Part shown: piece after piece, positions 9,756 through 22,336 of the stretch | Layout: each line of letters opens with the position of its first letter | Position numbering within the stretch: position 1 is the first letter of the stretch | Source of the DNA: Chrysopilus asiliformis | Lineage: Eukaryota; Arthropoda; Insecta; Diptera; Rhagionidae | Length of the DNA: 64,000 nt | Assembly (NCBI GenBank): GCA_964034945.1 | Contig: OZ035960.1 | Span: 102,168,733 to 102,232,732 of the forward strand | Reading direction: 5' to 3' | The notes under the pieces: generated by a model | The model's input: the letters and a program-made list of their open reading frames with translations, nothing else | What the model was told of the DNA's origin: nothing | The model's database searches: none | Program-made: the position numbers and the translations under genes

Positions 9756-12700
9756 TGTGTATAAAATTTGATTTATCTACTTCTACAACTTGAATTTAGG
9801 AATACAAAATTTAGTTTTCGATAAATTTACCGTAAAATCTAACCAATGCATATTTTGAAAAGAATAGAATTTGAGGAAGAAATCAAATTTAAACAAAGAA
9901 ATTTCTATATCAAACAGAAAAAATATAGGTTTTCCCACGGCACATCGATTGATATTATATGACGTGATACTAACAAAAGCCCCGAATGTCACATTTGTTT
10001 ATTATAACCGGCAATTAGAGGATATCGAATTTTTTTCTTCTTCAAAAAAGTAGATCGCCAAAGTAATTTCTCTTAAACGTAACGTCAAGAAAGTTATAGT
10101 GTTTTTTTTTGTTTATTTTATTTCTCTGCAATTTCTATAATATAGGATAAAAATGTGGAATTTTATACTCACAGTCAGCCGCATTTTGAAAAATAAAATC
10201 TCTTGATAAACAACTTTTGGCTAAATAAATTTTGAATTTTAGTGCAACATGACAAAAACAGAAAATGAAATCATGATAACTAAAAGAAGTGAAAAAGTTT
10301 TTTCTTTGGGTGATGATCAAACGAAAAAAAAACATTTTTTTTTCTTTGCTAAAAATCACAAGAAAATTAACCGCGAATCTTTTTTTTTTATTTTTTGGTC
10401 GGTCTCGTGGAGAGGAGATTCCAAGTGTTTAAGATGCGCACGACCAAAAAACTGAATTTCAGGTTCGTCGCCCGCAGTAAAACGAAAGATTTCAATAGAT
10501 CAAAATAGCCGCTGGCCTGTTGTAGCTCTTCACTAGCTAGCTAGCGTTATATCGTTAGTGAGATTTATAGTTGCTTAGTAAGTTTGTTAGTTAGTTTGGT
10601 CGGTATTTGGTTGGCAAGAAGTTAGATATCTAAACTGATAGATAGTATTAGTTAAATTGTAATACATATATGTTTGTATTCATTTATATACTCGTTATAT
10701 AGATTAACAAAATATAAGTGAGAGACCACAATATTTTAAAGCTCTAGGAGTTCCGTTTCGTTTAATTTGAATCGTCAGCCCCAATATGGAAGTGTGTCAA
10801 ATTTACGGAAATTCCCCCAACACACCGACCTGCGTCTGAATGCTACCAACAGACAAAGCCATATTATCGGTTAACATTGCCAAAAAAGAAATTTTTGCCA
10901 TTAGGTATCGGTTTTTATGTTCGATCTAGAAAGAAATGTTTCTTTTTGGTCGGATTTTCTTGCATTTTTTCGATTCGGATGAAGTTTTTTGCACTTTTGT
11001 TTGCGGTAATGAATATATTCGATTTTCGAAAATATCATATGAAGAATGAACGATGAAGAGATAAAAAGAGGAAACTCCTTTCAATACAGCTAATAAAACA
11101 GTATAGAGCATATCTCCGATGGACGCTACTTTACCAAAAATGCACAGTAAGTTTTTTTTTTCGTTGCTTGGCTGACGATCTGAAAAACTGTAAAACTTTT
11201 CTTTTATGGTTAATTTTGATTTTTGTCCGTTGGAGACAGAGATTACTTTTTTCTCTTAATGAAAGATAATTATAATGTTTATCATGGTCCAGTCTACTAA
11301 GAGTCGAAACTATGTATATTTGGTGGAAACTATTGATTTACGCCATTGAAATTGAATTTCGTAGACGAGGTCAGTAACGATTAAGTGGAAAACATTTCCA
11401 TTGCTAACAATTTCTTGTGGGGAGTTTTGGTGAGTCATTTTTTTTTTTGCTTTTCTCGGCTAATTTGACAGTTTTTTTTTATTTAGTACAGATTTTAAAA
11501 AATTACCTTATTGGGTTCAGTTGTTGCTTTAGTAGTGGTTATTTTTACATTATGGGAAAAATAATCTTTTTAAAGCGAGGTCTTTTCAAATTATTTAAGG
11601 AAATGCAATCAAACATTTTTCACGAAATTTTACTAAAATTCATATGAAGTTTAAATCTCAAATAATTGTTAGCAAAATATCAAAAAAGTGAGTTTTTACG
11701 ATTTACACATAAGAAAAGCCACAATAGCCAATTGCCAAATACTTTATATGAGGGTAGACAAAATTTTTATGAAAAAATCCATTATACAAAATTTGAAAAT
11801 GGCGGCAAACAAATCTTGAAAAAATTTGCTACTACGTCGTAAAAGATATCTTGAATTTCTATTAATATTTTTATTTTGAGCACAGAACATTTTCTTTCAC
11901 CATCAATTGCACCGTTTTGACCACAGATTCAATGTGTTTGTCTGATGATGGTTCGACACTAAATTCTTGGAACCAAAACTTGATGCTTCCTATCAGAAAT
12001 TTTTCTAATTCTCCGGAGAAATCCGGTACATGAAATGATTACGAAACAAACAAAAATATTCCAGATGACCAATAAGCCATAAAATTCCTATTGATAAATT
12101 AAAAGCTACCTGTAATTTAATTCTGAAAGTATTTTGGGATTTGGTTTGGTACTTATGTTAGCTCAAGTTCTTTGTAGAATCATAAAAGTTTTATATTTTT
12201 ATACAATTATAACAAGTATATGAAATAAAGTAATCCCTCCAACTGTGCGGTTTCGCAACTGCGGGGTTAGTATTTAATACCAAAATTTCGAACTGCGCGG
12301 TAAAAGTGTCGCAGCTGCGAGGTTTTTTTTAATAATTTTCGTTTTAAAAAACATGTTCTGAATATATATTTTGGTGAATCCCCGACAAGATGGAATCAGC
12401 TGGTTATTTGGTATCTTCGTACATATTTGGTACTTTCGTGCTTATATTTAGTGCGAAAAACTAGCAAATACTTTTGTGCTTGGTAGTCAACATGAATAAA
12501 AAGCTCTTAATATGGACCCTGATATGGAGCGTGTCTTAAAATTTCGGAGAAATTTTTAGCCCCATACGCAGAAATTCATAATGAAAAACAAAAATCGGGT
12601 AATCAATCACTAATAACAAGGTTTTTTCAAAAAGATTAGTAGTACATATCATATGTTTGTATTAATTTAAATATGTAGTTAAATAAAAAGTTTTTTCTTT
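9756..12700. other. AT-rich stretch, no recognised gene
   Basis: Short frames only. The part around 10510-10800, which has repeated TTAG/TAGT motifs and ends in CCCCAATATGGAAGTG, recalls a solo LTR in texture, but no matching second copy or TG...CA pair could be established. Confidence 0.45.
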
Positions 12701-12729
12701 TTTTTTTTTTTTGAATTTTTCTAATATCT

Positions 12730-13017
12730 GGAACCTAACCCAAAATTTCATTCAAACCCAATTGACCAATGTTGGAATTTTTGTACCGTGTCAAAATGTA
12801 CCACGCAATTTTCCTTTATAAAGTTTAAGAATATTTGTGGGAACATTTGGAATTATGGACCTTATGGTACAAAAAAGGACCATTTTCACAGGGAAAAATC
12901 TTGGATTTCCAGACAAAACTCCATAACTTGTACCAAAAATCGTACCTTGGTACAAGATGATTGGAAATCCAATTGGTTTTCCAACCAATTTGGTCAATTG
13001 GGAAGTAGGGTTCACAG
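12730..13017. mobile_element. Weak inverted-repeat element
   Basis: GGAACCTAACCC and CCCAATTGACCAATGTTGG on the left are mirrored by CCAACCAATTTGGTCAATTG and AGGGTTC on the right. An internal palindrome GTACCTTGGTAC lies near the middle. No second copy is in the window, so the call rests on internal symmetry only. Confidence 0.4.
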
Positions 13018-13499
13018 TGCGCGGTTTCGGTTTGCGCGCTCTTTTTGTGGAACGTATCTACCGCGCATTTGGACGGTTTCCTGTATCTCACTCTACAAAT
13101 CAAGTAGTTCTTCGGTGAATATTTGCTTTAGTGATTTACTAAAATCTTAGTGATATTTAATATTTTCTCGCACAGTGCGTCGAGTAGAATAAATGATATT
13201 CGCCAAAAAATCAACTGTGGCATTTTAATATTTCAACAATTGTATTTTATTAAGAAATAGTTACCCCGTTTAAAACTGCTTTAATTTTATTTCTATCATT
13301 TTTTTTTGGTGGATTTGACAGGGTGTTATAGTTGAGGTTTTATCTCTATGTACATAAGCAAAAATAAAACAATACTGCGTTTCACTTCATCTATTACAGG
13401 CCAAAAATTTTCATCCAATTTTGTCCAATTCCGGAAGATTTTTCCACATTTAGTCAACTTTATTATTTTCAATTTTGCCATTTTTTTTAGTCGATATTT

Positions 13500-13743
13500 C
13501 CCAAGTAACAATTTGAGGTTACATTCCGGTTAAGAAACGTATTTGAAACCATGGTAACAAAACTCAAAAGTTTCACATTTGGTTTCTGTAACGTTTCAGA
13601 AACATTTCAGAAACCCCCATTTAGAAGCTGGTTTCAAAATAACCGTTTTTGGCGGGTTTATTCGGAAACCATCTAAAATGTAACCAAAATGTAACCTAAA
13701 TTGAAGGTTTTTTTGTAACCACGGTTACAAATTGTTTCTTGGG
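13500..13743. mobile_element. CCCAAG-family inverted-repeat element (244 bp)
   Basis: The ends CCCAAGTAACAATTTG and CAAATTGTTTCTTGGG mirror each other with one mismatch. The interior has repeated GTAACC/GGTTAC motifs and AACCGTTTTTGGCGGGTTTA. A near-identical copy lies at 43669-43911. The same CCCAAG/CTTGGG terminus also occurs on the longer elements at 34373-35157 and 48439-49120. Confidence 0.85.
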
Positions 13744-13955
13744 TTGTTTATATATTTTTATATCGCCCTCTGGAGCCAGCTGATGTACCTTCAGGGGTAC
13801 ATGTGACTTAGGTTTGGAAATACTGCATTAATGCATTAACCCTTTCATAGAATTTCAAACACAAAAATTTTCCGTCAGTTTTTATGTATTTTTACATTTA
13901 AATTGTTATGTATAGTGGATATATAAAAGGTGCTATGTTTTTTAGCGAATTATTA

Positions 13956-14340
13956 AGGTGCCACTCCACATGAGAGTAAATACGCTAGTAACTCTCAAAA
14001 ACTCTCGAGAGTTACTCGCAGGTGGTTGTCCATTTGAGAGTTAATTTCGGCGATTTTTCTCTTTTCAAGACCAATATCTTGATATTTTTGGCATCTTGCT
14101 TTGGCGAGTTCTCGAGAGCTACTAGCGAAATTCAAACGCCGTTCGTATCTGGCGAGCAACTCCCCGAGAGTTCAGTGGGTGCGTAACGACTAGAGAGTAG
14201 AATCACTTTTGACAGCTCACAGAAACTAGCTTGCGAGTTATTGCGAGTTTCTGCGAGCGACTCTCAGAGACGTGTCCATTTGCGAGTAGCTGCTATCGAG
14301 AGTTTTTCGCCGGCATTTACTGTCATGTGGAGCGGCACCT
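13956..14340. mobile_element. PIF/Harbinger-like MITE with TTA duplication
   Basis: The termini AGGTGCCACTCCACATGA and TCATGTGGAGCGGCACCT are inverted repeats, flanked on both sides by TTA (13953-13955 and 14341-14343). A 3-bp TTA duplication fits the PIF/Harbinger group. The 385-bp interior is filled with GAGAGTT/AACTCTC and GCGAGT motifs and codes for nothing recognisable. Confidence 0.8.
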
Positions 14341-14343
14341 TTA

Positions 14344-15770
14344 CACTAGTAGTGGCCTACAAACCTGAAATAGCAAAAATAAAATTCAGTAATTCTCTCG
14401 ATAGCAGCTACTCGCAAAATGGCAACTGAAATTTTTTTTTAAATTTTGACGACTAAAAAAATAAACCGAAAAATCTCAAAAAACAGTGCATTTTTTATGC
14501 AATAGTTCAAAAGATTGCACGAAAATGTTAAGTAAAAAGCCGCTAAAACTACGAAATCTGTCACTAAATTCCAGAAAATTGTTATTAATTGAATATTTCT
14601 AGTCACGAGTTTGGGTGAGAAATCATTTCTTGCATTAAAAATTAAGGAAGACTTTCGTAGCTTCCTTGTCCCTTCTCCGAAAATTTTCAAAAATGTAATG
14701 TCAGGGATTTCCAGCATACTTCTGTTTGCGCTTACTCTAGATCTCATTTTTTATGAAAAATGATCCCATTTTTTATGAAAAATTAAACTCTGTCAAATTT
14801 TTTTTGTAGTTGTTTTAATTATGTTGTGATCAATTGGAATTCACAGACAAAAGTAATTACGTTTTAACCCATTTAAATATGTCAGTGTAATTAATTTTTT
14901 AGCAAAATCAGCAGGTACCACAATTTTTACAAGTGAAATATTGAAGTATGACCATTTACCAGTGCTGCCGTTGTTGTATTTACTTAGGCCTACGTTTATT
15001 GAAAATGACATGTTATTTGTATCAATATTTAAATTTTGGTATACAGCAGTTAAATTAGTGTTTGAGTTCGGCTCTTGACTCACGGTTTATGGTTTATATT
15101 TTCTCACGCTTTTATTAAACAATTATCACGTATGAACAGCATAGGTAAACGTTTGATTTGTGTATATTTATGTTCACCTGAGCAAACAAGTGTGTAGCTA
15201 ACGACTAAATAAGCGACACAGTCCAGCCAACAAACGTTTTGAACGTCCAAAGGCAATAATATGGCAGGCAAGTAGAAAAAAAAACACACACACATAATGC
15301 AAATATATCAATAAGACACGCAAACGCAAGAGATCTCAGCCATCAACCTCAATTGGTTTGTTGGCCCAGAGCACATTTTTTATTTGGTTTTAGTTTTTTT
15401 TTTCTGTGCAAAAAAAAAAATACAAAATCATGATATGAGAGCCGTTGTCAGTGGACTAGTATTACTAGGCTAGGAGATTTGCATAACAAATACTTAAAAA
15501 GAAGGCAAAAATAAGAAAAAGGTAACAAAGCAAGAAAAAAATCGTTTTTTTTTGTGTTAAGAAAAACGATCCCAAGAGTCAAAAAGTAGCAGTAAGTAAG
15601 TAACTGGTAACAAAAACACTTTAGCAATAAAAAAGAAAAAGCGCAAGTTACCCACCAACAATTATAATAAATTAATTTTGATGTCACTACTAAATCTGTC
15701 TTTCTTTGAATTGTTGGATTGCTGTTTTTCTGTTTGAATTTCGTGGTGTCGCTACTTCTTTTCACGTTTT
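14344..15770. other. AT-rich stretch, no recognised gene
   Basis: The short frames lack domain-like composition. A CACACACACACA run lies near 15284-15295. A duplicated GATCCCATTTTTTATGAAAAA-like phrase lies at about 14743-14785. Confidence 0.4.
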
Positions 15771-15779
15771 TGTGACCAA

Positions 15780-16190
15780 TGGGGGTAAGTAAAACGCATT
15801 CCCAATGCGCAATCCCGTCAAAGGTCCGCTGGGAACTCCTGCAGCGGCCACAACCGCGACTTACAGGATAAATTAAGACCGCGGCCGCCAGCGTTTTTTG
15901 AATTCGCGCACTTTGCGAACAGACATTTACCGCCAGGGACCACCACCACTCAAGGTAATTCTGAATTATTGAAAACGCAAATATTGACGTAATGAAGTGT
16001 TGTGCACCGCTCCCACTCAAATGTGGGATACCTGGAGTTAATACGACGGTACAAGGGGTTGTGGATTATACGGTGGACTCTGTGAAGAAATTGTATGGAA
16101 GCCGATGTTGATTGAATGAAATTAACAAATAAAGCAAACAAATAAATAAATCGATTTTTCATTCGCAGGATTGGGGTTTGGGGATTGGTG
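15780..16190. other. GC- and CpG-rich single-copy island with splice-like signals
   Basis: GC content rises sharply against the surroundings, with motifs such as CCGCGGCCGCC and GCGCGCAC-like blocks. On the plus strand ACTTACAG/GATAAA and CACTCAAG/GTAATT could border an exon at about 15868-15954 whose open frame reads KLRPRPPAFFEFAHF. A plus-strand ATG frame of 39 codons runs from 15992 to 16111 (MKCCAPLPLKCGIPG at its start). The minus strand is also open across the block. The island may be a conserved regulatory or 5' region, or contain small exons. Strand and frame cannot be decided from sequence alone. Confidence 0.35.
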
Positions 16191-16744
16191 AAGAAGTGTT
16201 AAAAGTATGAGGGCTACCACCAACACGACAAGATCAGATTCACAATCGCTGCCTGTTTGGGTTTAAGCTACTTTTAAAGATAAACAAAAAAGCGTGCCGC
16301 ATCGTCGATGAAAAACGTCAATGGAATGTTTGAATTGCACCTGCAAACAATACTTTAAGCGGTATATATATTCGTGTCTTTACGGTTGTTTGTTAATTCT
16401 TTTGCTTTTACAAAAGAAAAGAGGATTTAACAGCACACCACATCACACCACAAAACAGGTGCACCGCCAAAAACTTTTTCGTTGAACCTGACATGAAATT
16501 TAATTAGATGTGATAAATTATCACAAATCGTGGGAAACAAAACGAATAATGCATGAAGGTCGTTTATGTCTACAATTTTTACGGTTATCAAGGACATATT
16601 AAGAATTGGGAATTCATCATTATCATAATTAATGTTAAATCAAATCAGAAGCGGTCAAAAATGCCGGGCCGCGTTGATGTGATGCCTACGGAATGTAAGA
16701 TAATTTCATTGCATCGCAATACATATTCTGAATAATTCTCGGAT

Positions 16745-16840
16745 ACAAAATTGAGTTAGTGTCTGTTTGTTTGTTTTTCACGGAGAAACGGCTGAACCGA
16801 TTGGTCTGAAATTTAGAGTTGGGGTTCGTTGGAAACTTGA
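16745..16840 (+). mobile_element. Diverged Helitron 5' fragment
   Basis: ATTGAGTTAGTGTCTGTTTG and CGGCTGAACCGATTGGTCTG match the 5' part of the Helitron at 8771-9255 with many changes. The 3' end is absent. Confidence 0.6.
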
Positions 16841-17122
16841 TTGGTGTAAATTTAGTATTATTGGAAAGTAGCATTTGTGCTCACACTGTCGAAAAACGGA
16901 GTCAATCACGCACCGCAAAGGAATCCATCACCTTCCGAAGAAAATCGAATTTCGGGCTCCCCTTGTGAACTCCCCTACAGTTCCCTGTAGGTGTTAATTT
17001 TTAACAATTTTTCGGTGTTAAACTAACTTATTAGAGAAGTCAAAAACTCAATTAAATTAAACTTCACAAATTGTTTGTTTTTTGCAAGCTTGAGATGTTT
17101 GGTTTTTTTTCATATTTTCAAT

Positions 17123-17622
17123 CAGGGTATTCACAATCCTCTTTTAATTTTCGGTATTCGGTATTTTCGGTAATATTAAAAGACCGAAAATATTCTGCTG
17201 TGAACATAACACAGCACAGATTTGAGAACAGCGCTTTTATTGGATACGTGACCAAATCATGAACTGCGAATTTGATTGTAAAATATGTCACATACCTTTA
17301 AATCCATGTTTGATGTATTCTTTTGAATTTCTATTGTGGCAACGGCTATCAAAATTGAAAAAATTTGCAGTCCGATGAGATTAACAAAAAACCAGCGAGA
17401 AAATTTGACAACTAAAAACATTACTAGCGCCACTCGCGGTTGATTCTTGATACCGAATAACCGGACCGGAAAACACGACTCAAGGCATGTATACAATTAC
17501 CGATTCCGGTAATTCATTTTTACATGAACCAAGTTACCGTCCCGGTAAAAATCTGTTAAATTTGACTGAATTACCGAGCGGTAAATTTACCCGCAATTTA
17601 AAATAGGACTGTGAATACCCTG
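17123..17622. mobile_element. 500-bp inverted-repeat element with AAT duplication
   Basis: The ends CAGGGTATTCACAATCCT and AGGACTGTGAATACCCTG mirror each other with one mismatch. AAT lies on both sides (17120-17122 and 17623-17625), giving a 3-bp target duplication. The interior is rich in CGGTAAT/ATTACCG motifs. No transposase is recognisable. No second copy lies in the window. Confidence 0.75.
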
Positions 17623-17879
17623 AATGTTAATATTTGGTTGTTTAAACTTTTCTTGCATATTTCTACCGGGACTGGAACATGGAACCACTCGATTGGTGAA
17701 CAATTTGCCTTCTCAAGAGGTTGTTGAAGCCAATTGGTAAGCCTAAACGTAAACATCCTTTACTATTTCCATTGTAAGAGGAGTTCTAAAAGGAAATAGA
17801 GTGAATTTTTGACTCGTTTCCGGAGTTAATTCAAAATTGAGGTCAAAACAGTGTTAAAATCCTTAAAACGGAAATGTCA

Positions 17880-17950
17880 GCTCCTTCCGTTTTAGCTCCT
17901 TCCGTTTTAGCTCCTTCCGTTTTAGCTCCTTCCGTTTTGGCTCCTTAAAA
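17880..17950. repeat. 15-bp minisatellite
   Basis: The unit TTCCGTTTTAGCTCC is repeated about four times. The array is bordered on each side by AAAACGGAAATGTCA. Confidence 0.85.
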
Positions 17951-18165
17951 CGGAAATGTCAAAAAACCACCGCGCTACGGTGTAGTTTTTCTCATGTTTT
18001 GTATGGAATTTACTGAATGTGTTTACTTTTAGCTAAGCTTTGAGGCGGTGTTTATTTGTCCCCGGATTTTTTCGAGAGTGCATCGAGGAAAGTTACGAGT
18101 TGAATCGGATCCGGAGTGGCAAAAACTATTGTATTTTTCCAGTTATTCCAATTTTTTCTGTGTCA

Positions 18166-18600
18166 TTTGATTATAACCCCGTTCTGTCCGTCTGTTCGTA
18201 CACACAATAACTTTCGAAAGGATTGAGCTGGAGACTTGAAATTTTGTATAGTTACGTTTCTAGTCATTGACTGGACCAAGTTTTTGAACGGGCAAAATTG
18301 GACCATTCTTTACCCTCTCCCCCATACATACTCCTTCCCCATCTCCTATACAAATAGATTTTTTTTAATAATCATTTTTTCTGTCCTCATTTAGAGTATT
18401 TGAGGACTGGCCCTTGGCAATTGTAGCTTTTCTTATGTTTTTCATGAAGTTTAGTAGTGCTCGTCCCACCTCTCCTGCCAATTAAAAGAGTTACATTAAA
18501 AACAATGATGCTTAATTTTTGGTATTTAACCTCCCCCCCCCCTCTCCAAACACCACCCCCCTGCCACCTCCAATCACGATTTTTTAAGGAACACGATATT
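18166..18600 (+). repeat. Family C dispersed repeat
   Basis: It shares CTTTCGAAAGGATTGAGCT, GAGACTTGAAATTTTGTATA and the distal CAATTGTAGCTTTTCTTATG with copies at 20160, 24961, 33900, 41690 and 49160. A C-rich run lies near 18530-18545. No termini or coding content are defined, so the class is unknown. Confidence 0.75.
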
Positions 18601-20159
18601 AAAGATTTCGAAATATTTTATTGAGATTTGAACGGTAACTGACGTAAACCGTGAAGGAGTAGAGTCCATAATATAAGACAATAATTCTGCCTGCAAGATA
18701 TATTTCCATAAATCCATGTATTAATACAGATAACACATAGAAAATGACAATTAAAAATTTAATAATTTCACTATAATCTCTTCTAAATGCCATCAGTTTG
18801 TAATTGTTGAATAAACTCTTTCGATTCAATAACCCGTGTTAGTCGATTTGCACAAGCTTTACTCAGACTTTGGTGCTATTGACATGGGCAAATTCTTTAC
18901 TGTAATTCGATAAAGATTTCACAAATGAATTTTTTACCACGTTCTTATAAGGTCACAATAAAATACCTTGTGTCCTTTATTGCACCAACAAAAAAGTTAA
19001 CAAGCTGCCAAGAAAAGTTAATTAAAAATTTTATTTAGCAGAATTTGCCATTGGAACGATAGGGTAACCGATAATTCTATGTGTTTATTGAGTTAATTTA
19101 AATCATTGAGAGTTGGCTACTATATGAACTTTAAAATTGGTAACCGGTTTAAATCGATTTATTACGTATAATCGAATAATATTGATTTTAGAATTAATAC
19201 ATTGTCGGATACTAAACTCCAAGAAGGTCAACACAAACCGACATAGCTTAAAACTACCGCTAATGGTAAAATATTAGTAATTAACATGTGATTTTTGTAC
19301 TTGATAAGAGTGTGGATTTTTCGAAAATTCCTAATTAAAAAATTTCTAGACATATTTTATAAGTATTTGGGTTTATTCTGGGGATTGCCGTTTTAATTTA
19401 AGTAGTTTGAATTGTGAGGATCAAAACTCCTACCGTCACAATGCATTTCTGATCCACAGTTTTTACAATTACTCGAGCGCATATTAAGCTAATTTAACTG
19501 ATTCTTATTACCATTTTCTTATAATTTGTGAAAATTTTGTGATTTGGATCTGCTCCAATTCCATTGTATCTTTAATGCGCTTCTTTTACAGGTGGATATT
19601 GGGTTATATAAATTGTTAATAATTGGCCGGATCATTTGACGATGAAAAATTATTTCCAAATTGGCTCAAGGCTATTAGCATGTCGTTATAATTTTGGACG
19701 AGGATGTACAAGTAATGCAATGAAAGCAGGTTTTATTTTTCTTAAGTTGCTTGGAATTAAGTAAATGCTTTTTGAGTAAATTTTATTAAATGCATGTTTT
19801 TTTTTTGGTATGAAAAAAGTATCATATAGTGATTTTAAATAACTGGGTCGGTGGCCGTGCAAGCGAGAAACTCGAAAATTAGTGAAACTCTTTTAAAACA
19901 TGAAGCACTTAAATGGCATTAACTCGAATTCAGATTTAATTTTTTTTTTGCAAAGTTTTCATTCGGTTTTAAAGAATAGTTGGCACCTTTCAGTAATTTA
20001 GGCTTCGGATTTTTTTTTTAAATATTTAAACCTAGATCATTTGTAGTTCAATAAAAGGCCAGCAGTTCTCTGTTTGAAGTTAAAAAAAATCAAAAAAAAA
20101 TTTTTAGCATTTGTTACGGATAGTTGAATAACTCAACAACAAAGATGCACATGTAAAAT
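18601..20159. other. AT-rich stretch, no recognised gene
   Basis: No repeat family shared with the rest of the window and no credible coding frame was seen. Poly-T and poly-A runs are frequent. Confidence 0.4.
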
Positions 20160-20280
20160 TTGTTTAGAATATGATTCTACATAACCGTTCCATATATCAA
20201 AATTCAATCGGACCACTGCTTTCCCCCTCTTCTATGTATACAAATGGATTTTTTGAATAAACATTTTGTCTATCATCATA

Positions 20281-21186
20281 AAGGGTGTTTTTTAAGGACC
20301 GATAGAACTTCAAATTTTAAAAAGTAACACAAAAAATTAAATTTTAATCAAAATTTTTTATTTATTCGAAAGATCAATACATGGCATTAACATTTGAAAA
20401 TGATTTCGGGCATATGGCCTACGCGGCTGTTCTTGACGAAGCGCATTCTGGACGTCCAATTTTGGGCCACTTTTTCGAGCACTTCTGGCCGCCCGTATGT
20501 CACGAATAACACGAACAATGTTGGCCTCCAAGGCGTCAATTGTTGCTGGTTTATCAGCATAAACCAGTGATTTCACATAGCCCCCAGAGAATAATCGAGA
20601 GGTGTCAAATCGCACGACATTGGAGGCCAAGTGACAGGTCCATTTCTCGAAATCAAGTTGTCGCCAAATTTTGATTTCAATAAGTTGATGGTTGCGGTTG
20701 CCGTATGACACGTAGAGCTATCCTGTTGAAGCTACATCTCATCCGGATCAACGTCATCCATATTTTCAAACAAAAAATCATTGATCATGGTGCGGTGACC
20801 CGAGCCCCGGCCTAATTTTTGAAGAAATAAGGTCCGATGATGCCACCAGCGTGTAAACCGCACCAAACGGTACATTTTTCTGGATGTAATGGAGTGTGTA
20901 GGGTCTCTTATGGATTGGTCTCAGTCCATATGCGGCAATTTTGCAAAAATGAGCTTCATCGCTGAACAAAATTTTGCTAAAAAAACGTCGCTTATAAGTG
21001 GCGCGAATATACGACTAATTTTCCAAGTAAATTTGGATAATTTGGCAGCGTTGTTCAAGCGTGAATCTATTCATGATGATTTGCCAGAGTATACTGATCA
21101 TAAATGTCAAAAAGTGAGCGCAGTATAACAGCTCGTTTGACAGTTAACCCTTTCGTAAGTTCTATCTAAGCAAAAAAAACACCCTT
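20281..21186 (-). mobile_element. Mariner-like element, internally deleted, TA duplication
   Basis: The ends AAGGGTGTTTTTTAAGG and its mirrored counterpart AAAAACACCCTT form inverted repeats that also share GATAGAACTT further in. TA flanks both sides (20279-20280 and 21187-21188). At 906 bp it is shorter than a usual 1.3-kb autonomous member, because the N-terminal half of the transposase gene is mostly missing. Confidence 0.88.
20400..21074 (-). pseudogene. Mariner-like transposase, decayed
   Basis: Read on the minus strand, the start MNRFTLEQRCQIIQIYLEN (from 21074) is followed almost at once by FSDEAHF, which carries the first catalytic Asp. LQQDSSTCHTA carries the second Asp. WPPMSCDLTPLDY carries the third position, and GYVKSLVYADKPATIDALEA is the usual downstream block. 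This order is that of the insect Tc1/mariner group with a DUF4817-type N-terminus. An in-frame TAG just before LQQD, at least one frameshift, and loss of the helix-turn-helix region between the N-terminus and FSDEAHF make it inactive. Confidence 0.85.
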
Positions 21187-21362
21187 TATAGAGTACTAGA
21201 GTTTGGACCCTGCTTCGCCCGGCTAAAAGCGTGAACAGAAAAAAAACTTAGGAAAACTAAATTCAGCTGGTTAAAAATTAGGTAGCATCCATGCTGTTCG
21301 TTAGTTTTTTCTCTTCGGAATATGATTAACAAACTAACAAAAAATGCCAGCACTTGCATTCG

Positions 21363-21723
21363 GTATTACTTTACCCCCTCCCCTTACTCCCCCAACCTCT
21401 CGGGCTACTTTTTAATGGGCCTATGTTGGGGCTGGACCCCCGACGAATATCTATGCCAAATTTCAGGCCAATCGGTTCAGTAGTTTCCCCGCGAAACAGT
21501 AACATAGCGCAAAAACTAAGTTTAGAAATCACTTTACCCCCTCCCCTTACCCCCCCCCCCCCACCCCTCGCGCTACTTTTCCGTATGCCTATGTTGGAAC
21601 CAGAACTACCACAGACACTCATGCCAAATTTCAAGTCAATCGGTTTAGCCGTTTTTGCGTGAAAGAGGAACAGACAGACAGACAGACAGACAGACACCAA
21701 CTCATTTTTATATATTACTATGA
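21363..21723 (-). mobile_element. Helitron, 5' part
   Basis: On the minus strand it starts at TCATAGTAATATATAAAAAT with a T/G-rich GTCTGTCTGTCTG run. It then follows the interior of the 485-bp Helitron through two ACCGATTGGCCTGAAATTT-type modules. The hairpin and CTAG end are missing at about 21363. Confidence 0.8.
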
Positions 21724-22336
21724 TTACTATGATTTCATGATTGGTCCCTGGCAATTGTAGCTTTTCTTATGTTTTTGTATGGAATTTACAACCGCTGTCA
21801 CACTACCGCAAACTCCTCTTTTCCTAAAAGTGTAACGTAGTTTATGGACAGACCCTTATAAGAAAATTTATGTTTTTTTTAGTAATTTTGGTCGTCAGAA
21901 AAAAATATTGCCTAGTAAAATTCTGTTAACCGTACAGTTTCCTATTTTTGTAATTGATTAGGTTCTTCCTTCCCAAAAATTGGTTTTTAAGTGTGAGTAG
22001 AAAAGAAAAATTGATCAAATAAGTCATTAACCTCAATAGCAATCAAAACAAATACGAGCGATCATGAACACCCACGATATACCCTCCAAATAAATATAAC
22101 CGGGCACCAAAAAAAAAAAGAAAAAAAAAACGCCGCTCCATCCAAAAAAGATTCTAGTGTGTTATAGCGACTCTTATTTATATTTTTAAAAAATGATAAA
22201 AGCATTACGATTAACTCCTGTGCTGAGCAGTGCTTCTGGCTTTTTTTTGCCACATAAATCGACGCGTGAAAAATAATTCTGTGAAAATTAGGTCGATGGC
22301 TAAATTATTTTGTGTTTTTTTTTTGTGTATTTTTAG

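Larger units (their letters stand above)
20160..21790 (+). repeat. Family C repeat broken by a mariner and a Helitron
   Basis: The left part matches other family C copies up to TGTCTATCATCATA, where a mariner-like element is inserted. The distal phrase GGCAATTGTAGCTTTTCTTA resumes at about 21750 after a partial Helitron. The intact copy at 41690-42400 shows the uninterrupted order, with TCATCATATAGAGTATTTGA at the corresponding site. Confidence 0.75.

Noticed and set aside
10500..10800. Possible solo LTR
   Set aside because: The texture and a TGG-like step after CCCCAATA suggested an LTR, but no TG...CA pair, target duplication or second copy could be found.
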